From: Seriola aureovittata
Taxonomy: Eukaryota; Chordata; Actinopteri; Carangiformes; Carangidae
DNA length: 64,000 nt
Direction of reading: 5' to 3'
Assembly: GCF_021018895.1 (NCBI RefSeq)
Contig: NC_079386.1
Location: 12,455,835-12,519,834, forward strand
Part shown: piece by piece, positions 55,365-64,000 of the stretch
How positions within the stretch are numbered: position 1 is the first letter of the stretch
Layout of the letters: each line of letters starts with the position of its first letter
The notes under the pieces: generated by a model
Databases searched by the model: none
What the model was told of the DNA's origin: nothing
What the model saw: only the letters and a program-made list of their open reading frames with translations
Position numbers and translations under genes: made by a program

Positions 55365-58300
55365 AAGAAGGATACAGTGTGAATAAGTCAAGATTTTCTC
55401 CTTGTGTAGGATATGGTAGCTTTGCATGTCAATACATCAATAAACACACAGTGTGTGACTCGGTTGGTTGGAGGTTTTGGAAGGCACAGTGTGAAATTAA
55501 AAAAAGGAGCACGCAAACACAAGTTGAGGGATGAAAATAACAAACAAAAAAGCAAAAGAAAGAGGCAAAGGGGGAATAAAGGGCAGGAGAAAGCGAGTGA
55601 AACTGAAAACATGATTGGTGCAAGACCCAGAAGGAGGGAGTGGAGGTGGAATAATTATAAAGGAGGGCAATCAATAAGGTTCCCACAGTGAAACACTGAT
55701 GCCTCAAATGGCTAATGGATTCCAGACGGCTCTCCCTCTTTCTCCCTCCCCTCCTCCTCCCCTTCTAAACCTCACTCCCTCCACTGCAAACAGGGAGCAA
55801 TGGAGGAAGGGATACTGCAGGGAAAAGTGTAGTGTGAGATTAAAGGCGAGGCGAGGCGGGGCAAGAAGGAATAGATGGCGTGTTGTGGAGAAGAGGGAGA
55901 ATGCGATCTACGCAGAGATGAAGTGCGATGATTTAGTGGTGGATACACAGAGAGAAAAGGCAAGTGAAATAGGGGGAGTCAGAGAACAAGGAGCCATGTC
56001 TGCACACAAGGAGCATGAATCAGTCACAGCAGCATTTACTTGCTATTTTTTAAACATTCTGAAACATCCATCATAAGATATAAAAATAAAATCAAAGCAA
56101 AATCCATTCCCACGCATGATAGATGCTTTTTCTAAGAATACATGCGTTTGTGTGTGAATTTAAACCATGCATATGTCCAAATTCATGTGAAGTCGTGCTG
56201 CGTACAGAGAATGGTGGAGGCGGTCAGAGGTGTTAAGGAGGTGGGTTTGCAAGTTCTGTGAAAAACCACGGTCCACGTTTCCTCTCACCTCCATGAGCTC
56301 ACTTTAAAAACACACTCAGTGTAGATACAAAACACCAACAAGAGAAGACGACCAAACACAGGAAACCGCAAAAGGTAGAGTTGCAAAGGCAAAAGAAAGC
56401 TGACTGCTGCATCTGCAGTTTTTCAGGGACTTGACAGTGAAATGCAACTTTTCATGAAATAGTTAATGAGAGTCTTTTTTTTTTACTTTGTTTTATATTC
56501 AGATTTACTTCAATCGTCATAAGTTGCATTCAATATCAAAATGACTTAAAAACAAAGGTAACCTAAGCCCGGAGTACTTGTTTTTGTATTTCAACATCAT
56601 TTTGCAATGCTTTTTAAATGACTTTATGATTTTTGTTCTATTATTTTGCCTAACTTTGTTTCATCCTTTTAATCATTTTTCTTCTGAAGCAACGAGAGCT
56701 CAATCTCTGCAAAAGTGCTACATGGGTCGTGATTAAATTCATGCCTGAAAACAAAATGTGTCACCTCTTTTTCTTTTGCACCTCTGACGCGTACTGCGGC
56801 ACTGAACACAGGCAACTGCAGCTACTAAAACTGATGTCTCTTTGCACCTAATGCAAACACAGACAGTCTGAATGCAGGCCAGGGGGTCGGCGGAGGAAAA
56901 GGAAGCTCTGTGTAAAGAGGAGTTTCATCTGATTTGCTCTCCATCCGCTATGACTACTCTCCCTTCCCTCCTTCCTTCCTTCTCCTCCTCATCTCCTGCT
57001 TACTATCACTTATTCCGCTGGACACAATGAGGGTGAGAGACACTGCGGCCCGACAGCAGCGAGAAAACAAGTGACAATATCCCTATAATAAGACAGACGG
57101 CAACAGGGTTCACAAGTGCATTAAGCTCACAACAGGTCTCTCTTATCATTTTCAATAGGTGGAGTGACACAGATAGACTGACGAAAGGATATAGAGCTAA
57201 TGTTTTTTTTAATATATTTATTTAAATGCAGTTTTGTAACAAAGAAAAAAAGAAAAATCACCCGAGGAAACAAAAGGCACCAAATTTTAAGAGTTTGCTA
57301 GTTTGACAGTGACAATCATGACAGCAATGTTTCATCATAGTATCTGTGACAAGCATAATATGACACAGCTGGAAACTTCTTCATTTAGCTTTGCATACAA
57401 CTGCACTTTTTTTCCTTTTCTTTTTTTTTTTTACATGATGCAAAACTGTTGAACTGACTGAAATTCTGTCACTAAACCCACAAAAGGAGAATATGGGGAA
57501 GCATTATTTTTCCATAAACGATTATGTGTATTAAGCATTTTAAAGTTCAGATGCACTTTCTCTGGGGGAATGCTGGTCTTTTTCTATGAAGCACACACTC
57601 TGTAACATCATCTCATCTCCCTCGCCCTCATCTTTTTTTACATTCAGATGCACCACAATGAACTGCTGGCTGTATGAATTCTTCACTTTCTCTGCCTTTT
57701 TTAAAAACCCCAAAACAATAAAACAATAAAAAAATTACTGCATTACTGGTAAATATTTCTGTATCAACACAACTGCGTCCAAATAGCAGTCACATCAACC
57801 CAACAGGATAAAGCATTCCAGTTGTTACAGCACATCTAAATGTCATTATTGTGCAATTTCAGCAGCAGCGCTCTTCATGTTCTCTAGAGATCGACAGTAT
57901 AAACAGACACAAAACCACCTCCCTCTTCACAAACCTCAGCCGCTCTGCATTCACAACTTGTAAACTAGAAAACTAATTTCCCATACTTTTCTCATCCCTT
58001 TCAGGTCTGTTTATGAACCCTGTAATGGGGCTTTTTTCTTTTTTTTTTACTTTGGCAATCTCCTATTAGGAACCTGATAGGCCCATTAAACTGCTAAGCC
58101 AACTGACTGTTAGCTTACCCTGGCACACTTACTAATGGTGTGTAGCCATTAAAAGTGTGCCAAGGCCAGTGAGCTGGTAGAAGATGGGACAAACTGTTGT
58201 TCCATTTACATGTGAGCGGTGGAAGAGGATGTCCTGACTCTGTGCTTTCACTGGGAAGTGAGAGTGACGTCACATTTGGCTTACAGAGGTGCGCTGATAG

Positions 58301-58517
58301 TGGCTGTTGTGTAATGCATGTGTCCATCATTGCAAAAGACTGGCACTTAGGCCTCGAGATTTTCTAATAGAGACTCTTGTTAATGTGCTATTTGGTGAAT
58401 ATCAAAGCAGGACAGTCCATTACGAGAAGTGCTAACTGAGCCAAGATAAGGAAAGCTGAGGCTGTGGCATAATGCCACCGCAAGACAGTCAGACCAATTC
58501 AGGATCCCTGCAGGATC

Positions 58518-58766
58518 AGCTGCAATGATCAGTCAATTAAGCAAGTAGTCAATCAACAAAACAATAATCTGCAGAAGGTCCCTTTTCAAGCAAAAACAAA
58601 CATTTGCTGCTTCCAGATCTTCAAACGTGGATATCTGATGCTTTTACATTTCATAGAGTTTTGTCGCTATTTTCTGACATTTCATAGACAAAAAATTTAA
58701 TGATTAATCAAGAAAATTAATCAGCAGATTAATCAATAATGAAAGATATTGTCAGTTGCAGCCTTA
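58518..58766. mobile_element. MITE family C copy
   Basis: Starts AGCTGCAATGATCAGTCAAT and ends ATTAATCAGCAGATTAATCA then CAGTTGCAGCCTTA: the ends are inverted versions of GGCTGCAACT with ATTAATC-rich subterminal repeats. The middle has GAAGGTCCCTTTTCAAGC and ATTTTCTGACATTTCATAGA. This is a widespread non-coding element of teleosts that I recognise; superfamily not assigned. Confidence 0.75.
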
Positions 58767-61700
58767 AGTAAAAAATAACCAGTAAGCTTGTCTGCCACTG
58801 TGTTTTTATTTTCAATTTTACTATGATTTTAAAATGATAATTATCATCTGATCTCATCATCTCATCGTGAATGTCATGAGGCAGGTGTTCAAGGGTTAAT
58901 GGAGGATGATTTATTCTGTATATATCATCCCTTATAGATGTCAATTTATGTAAAGCTACAATTAATTATCTTACCGCGACCACAATAGTGTGTAAACAAC
59001 AGTTAACTGTTTTAATTACCATCATATTTTAAAGACAGGCTCAGTATAACTCGACATTCCCAGTAAAGACAAGATTTTAAACAGCAACTGTCTGAAGTCA
59101 GCGATTTTTCTCCATTTAATTTTAAAGACTGTGGCTGGCACAAGCGCCTTTCTTTGCGTCGTCTGTTAGCTCGGCTGGCTTGTGACTGACAGAATGAGGG
59201 TCCCAACAGAACCGCCGAGCGTGTTAACTACTGGTTCAAAGTTTTAAGAAACAGAAAATTCAGAGGGACGTGAACAACGTGAAAGTAAAACAGTCATTCC
59301 CGTCATGTCACCTCTTTGTTTACCGGAATGCACATATTAATCTGAGACAGTGCCTCACAGTGTAAAGGAGTTCGTGGCTGATATTTCCATTTTGCAAACC
59401 CAAGCTGTCAGCTCACACTCTCACAGCGGTGGTTTACCCTCATCAGCCGAACTGTTCTGGATGCTGTTTGGAACAAAACTGAAACCTGAGAGTCATGGGA
59501 AAATTGATAAAAGCTCCTCCATCCTGCCAACAACAATATTCTGAGGGAGAAATGAAATGCTTGTAATGTTACTGGAAGTATGAGGCATTAATATGTTAAT
59601 ATTGAAATATATTGATTCTTATCATTCAGGAGATATTTGCCATATGAAAGATGTTTTCAATATTAGTTTATCTTTTTAATTGTACCTACTAAACCCTTAA
59701 AAAATACAATTCCTATTATATTGGCTGCAGTACACACACACACACACACATACATACACACATGTCCACAAATGTGCAGACTGACACTACACTGACACTT
59801 TAATTTCTCAGAGGCTGAGCACAAGAGCAGCCACAGGGTGACAGAGCATATTTTTGTGGTAGCTTATTAAACCCAACACCTCTAACCAACAGCATATACA
59901 ACTCAAACGCACACACAGCAAAACTCCACACCCAACCTCCCCTCAGGCCTGTTTCACAGACTACACATGCAACCGCAAATGCTCAAGTCTGACAAGCATC
60001 TTTTAGAATAAAAAAAAAAAAAAAAAGATTAATCAAATCTGGACCAGAGCTGGATGATGGCAAGGCACAGATATCCAGTGGTCCAGAAGAGTGTGTGGAA
60101 CTGGGTGAGGACGCTTTTCATTTTCAGTTTGCCAGCATTAATAAACATTCTCCTTTTCAGCACCATATTTAGGCCTCATGTCTTTATTTGATCTTGAGAT
60201 TTTGGCCAGCATTTTCACATGTTAGCAACAGCCAGCAATATGACAACAACAATTCATGGGTAGATCACACGTGCATGCAGCCTTATAACCTTTTTTCAAA
60301 ACACTTTTTTTCCTATTGTGCTGGAATGATCTGCACAGGAACCCTGTTTTTGATACTGGTGATAATCACGTATTTTCCAATCAATGATTTCTGGTTCTAG
60401 CTCCTCAAATGTTTTTCCCTTTGTTATATATGATCTAAAACTAATTATCTTTGGATTTTGGACACTTGTTTGGACGACAACAAGCAATTTGGATATGTAA
60501 CCTTTGGACAGAGGGAATTATAAGAGGCATTTTGACAAAACAATTCAACAACTTTCCAAAATAGGAACAAAAGCAAAAATGGATACTCAGGCTATCAGGC
60601 AGCAGCTAGTTTCCAATAGATCTACGTTTGACAATGACAAAAAAAAAAAAAAAAACATGTTCGGTTTTAGTTTAAACACCAACTCCACCTTCGCTTTGTA
60701 TGTTGGCACATGTTTAAAGGTTCGTCAAGTTTCTAAAACCACCTGGTACAAAAACATTACTCCTCATAACTGTGCCTCTAGTTTAATCTCACACACCCAC
60801 CTCTATGGCAGAAACCCAAACTTTATTATTTTATACATCCATGCTCCAGGAATAAATACTTATGGGCATTAAATGTTGCTTCTCAGGTGTCTATTCAAAA
60901 ATAAGTATATTTTGCGAGTGCATCTGCAGTGCAATGATATGCTAGAGAATGAATAAAATTAACCTCCGGATGCAGCGTGGCGGGAAAACAGGGTGGGTTC
61001 TCTCATCGTTCTTTGACACCTAGTATGACATATGAGGTATTGGTGACAGAGAGGGGTGGCAGTTGCTATGAATAGAGCATCGACCACCCACCTCCACATG
61101 CTAACACACAAACACATGTAACACACGTCAACACAGGCGAATGCAACGGGGGAGGGGGGTTGATTGAGGGAGTGTGAACGCAGCCTGCCGTTCATATGGG
61201 GATGTGGTTGACAGCTGTGACTGACAGTCCAAACGGTGCTGAGGAAAAAACACACATGAACACCCGAAGGCTCAGAAGAGACCAAAAATACACACCCTGA
61301 CATGTCCTCAGCACTGTGCCAGACTGAAAAGACACATACACTAATGCAAAAGTGCACAAACACTTGCTCTGTTGCTCCGGCGTGTGTCTGATAAATCTAA
61401 TAAATCAACAGGAGCAAAGTTAACTTTTCTCAAACTTTGGCATGCTGTGGTAACACATGTACAGCAGGGTTGCAACAATATGGTCAGATCAGATTTGGTT
61501 ATCTAACAATATCAACTTTACGAGGCCATATTCTGCAGGGCAGATGGTTTTATTACCAATACTTTGTTTGACCATTGATGTGGTCAACAATTAAGTTAAT
61601 AAACTGCTTAAAATATGCATCCTTAGTAGGAACTGAGCCATAGAAGTACTGCATTTCATACTGATGGCGAGCGATAACTGTGGTGAGCAAGAGGACTGAG

Positions 61701-62295
61701 AATAGCTTTGAAATATTGCGAAATTAAAATTTTCCCTGCATAATTAAAAGGGAGATTAATGAGCCTTTCTACAACCTCCTTCATGCTTATTTCACCATCA
61801 ACATGCACTGCCAGGAGTAGACACAGGGAAAAACAGAGAGCAGCCAAGGCTTATCATAGTTCTGACATTTTTAAAAGGAGGTGCTGGGAAAATCGGAGAA
61901 TGATACAGAGCCGCTGTGTGTTAGTACCACACCATCCTGATGGAGGAGCATAAATCCCTCAACTCATCTGTCCATAGACACTATATTAAATACCAAACGC
62001 TATACAAAAACACAACAGGAACCACTCCTTTTCATGGGAACTGAGAGGCACCGTGCAGGAAATAATGTCTGCCCTCACAGGAATGGAGACACTGTAACAT
62101 CAGCGACAACTTCAGCATAGAAACTACAGGCCATGTTTCCATTTTTAGAGGCAAAGTTGAGAAAGAGGCACAGAAGCTCCTCCTGTGACTGCTACATCAG
62201 TTCATGAAGCTTATGTAGTATATGATATTAAAATAATTGTTCTTTAAATTGAGACTGATCACAGTTGAACCTAACTGCCTGCACTACAAATGTAA

Positions 62296-62375
62296 TTTAA
62301 ATAAAAGCATTTTCTGTAGCTGATGCTCTTATCCAAGCTGATGTACAGTGACTGAGCTTTCCTGTGTTGCTCAAG
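62296..62375 (+). repeat. possible SINE-like fragment
   Basis: GATGCTCTTATCCAAGCTGA followed by GTACAGTGACTGAGC resembles the CTTTTATCCAAAGCGACTTA box seen in many fish interspersed repeats. Only this short part is recognisable. Confidence 0.4.
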
Positions 62376-64000
62376 AATCGACTTCTAACGAACACAGTGG
62401 GTGTGTAATATTTGCGAAATATAATCCATTAGATTTCAAAATATGCGAGCGATCAAAGGAAATGCATGTGATAGATCAAAAACCTGACATTTCACTGTAG
62501 AGTAAGAGCTAAAACAGTAAATGGTTCACTGGAATCTGGTGAAATATGCAATTTCAGAAATATTCGTTTCTCCAAAATGAGCTCACATACAAAAACCTTA
62601 TGGCAGCATAATTCAAACTTGAACTCTGATGCTGTGGAAATGATAATATGTGACACCTTTGGCTGAGCACTTTCATGTTTTGTCTAGATTGCAGATAGAC
62701 AAACATACATGGACACACACACACAGATGCACACACACATACATATATCTATCCTTTGTAGAGCTGGGGATTCCCAGGGGACTGAAACACAACACACAGA
62801 TGCCAGACGCCATCATTCATATGCTCAAGGTCAAGGGTTAGGGGTTGACCTCTGGGGTCAACTAGCAGGCAGTGTGTTCATGCACCAGTGTGCATATGAA
62901 TGTGGCCTGAAACAGATCATACTACCAAACAAACAGGGCTAAGGCTAGTTCTGACAATAAACAACAGTACCAAAACCATCATTTATTTTTGATGGAGAAA
63001 TTACTTATATGTTCATTAGGTCCTCAAGAAGATGCAAAAAGCTCCATCTGCCAACTCTGCCTATAAAAAGCATGGGTGCCGATTTAGATCATATAACTCT
63101 ATAATTCAAGAAATGACATTTATTTTGTTTTAAAATACATTTTAACTTTAATTTTAAAAGGTAAGCCACTTCAGTGTCATTATCTCTGATCGTCCAAAGC
63201 AGATCCTTTTTCACAGTGTGCTTGAAATACACTTGTTATAATCTCAAGAAAACCGTAAGCGTCAATCTGTGTCTAATTAAACCCTTTTTCACACATCTGT
63301 CACCCATGGTGGGTCATCTGTACTCTGACACAGGCTAAGTGTGAATATGAGGCCACATATCTGACTGCGTGTATGGATTTGACACGTACACACTCGTCTC
63401 TCTCTCTCTCTCTCACACACACATACAGTAGAGCTCCAGGACAGTGCACACAAACAGCAGCGTGAGAGAAAGAGGAGGGATGGGATGAGGGATTAGGCCT
63501 GTAAAAAGGTGTCTGGTTTCCCTGCCTGAGGGCTGATAGCAGATATCACAACTCCTCGGAGTGGCTGTACACCTTATTATCAACACCATGCTCCCTCGCA
63601 GCTTCCACTGGCCTCTGTAGCCAAGGGCCGCCTCAGTGACACCAAATATATGAACCCGGCTCTAACCATAGCTGAAAACACAGAATTACAAGAGAAAACT
63701 CGTCGGTAAATTTATTTACTCTCTGTTAAACATACGTGGAGCAATTTGTCTACAACTGTACCATCAGTGGCTATAACACTGAACTAACAGATAAACCAAA
63801 GTTGCTTATGATTAAATCTAAATCACAGGTTGTAAGTGTGAGACTTTGCTGATTTTCTTTATCTTGCATTATAGTAAAATGAATATCTTTGAATTTCAGA
63901 CAACACAAGACAATGGAAGATGTCTTCTTGGGAGACTGAGAAGCCACAATATACATTTTTCATTGTTTTTTTATACGTTTTACAGACCAAACAATAAACC

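Larger units (their letters stand above)
52685..64000. other. rbpj 5' intron and/or upstream DNA
   Basis: No exon could be supported in these 11.3 kb. Present are the compound AC repeat (52792-52884), a (GT)n run (55310-55363), family C MITE pieces (54877-54945 and 58518-58766) and a possible SINE-like fragment (62296-62375). Open frames near 55700-56080 and 60190-60870 show no known protein and no splice context. Confidence 0.45.

Noticed and set aside
55699..56076. Open frame of 125 codons on the plus strand
   Set aside because: Biased Arg/Glu/Lys composition from purine-rich DNA, no recognisable family, no splice context.
56281..56294. ATGGAG followed by GTGAGAGG on the minus strand, a possible rbpj first exon
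   Set aside because: Starting at this ATG the exon would end in phase 0, but the KFGER exon needs two bases of a split codon before it, and the peptide would be only Met-Glu.
60188..60872. Two consecutive plus-strand open frames suggestive of a small gene or LINE piece
   Set aside because: No reverse transcriptase or other family motif, interrupted by an A-run, and the frames are not connected by splice sites.

Overview
This is nuclear DNA of a ray-finned fish, probably a percomorph teleost. The protein-coding exons are short, have canonical GT/AG borders and translate to close matches of vertebrate proteins. The non-coding part is rich in (AC)n microsatellites and holds several palindromic MITE families common in teleost genomes. 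No prokaryotic genes, rRNA, tRNA or CRISPR arrays were seen.

Left to right: (1) 1-2758, the 5' part of a minus-strand gene read as stim2: one signal-peptide exon at 2626-2758, intron 1 running off the left edge, and a probable promoter at about 2.8-4.4 kb. (2) 7501-23900, minus strand, a complete tbc1d19 of 21 coding exons (523 residues). (3) 25760-31680, plus strand, a complete cckar (cholecystokinin receptor type A) of 5 coding exons (458 residues). (4) 37767-52683, minus strand, rbpj (CSL/CBF1, the DNA-binding effector of Notch): ten coding exons from KFGER to the stop codon. Its first coding exon was not found and may lie beyond 64000. From 52684 to the right edge I see only rbpj intron or upstream DNA with repeats.

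Order and orientation (rbpj, cckar, tbc1d19, stim2) match human 4p15.2, so this is a conserved syntenic block read in the opposite direction. tbc1d19 and cckar are head to head across 1.86 kb; cckar and rbpj converge. The four proteins act in unrelated processes (Notch transcription, gut/brain peptide signalling, a Rab-GAP-like protein, ER calcium sensing), so no joint pathway is implied.

No new biological system is evident. The points most worth a second look are: loss of both catalytic finger residues in TBC1D19; substitutions at three known CCK-contact positions in CCKAR; an AUG-initiated, short signal peptide in stim2 with an in-frame stop just upstream; microsatellites or a G-run placed against splice sites of tbc1d19 and rbpj; and nested palindromic MITEs. 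All identifications come from reading the translations and from memory of family members; no search was run.
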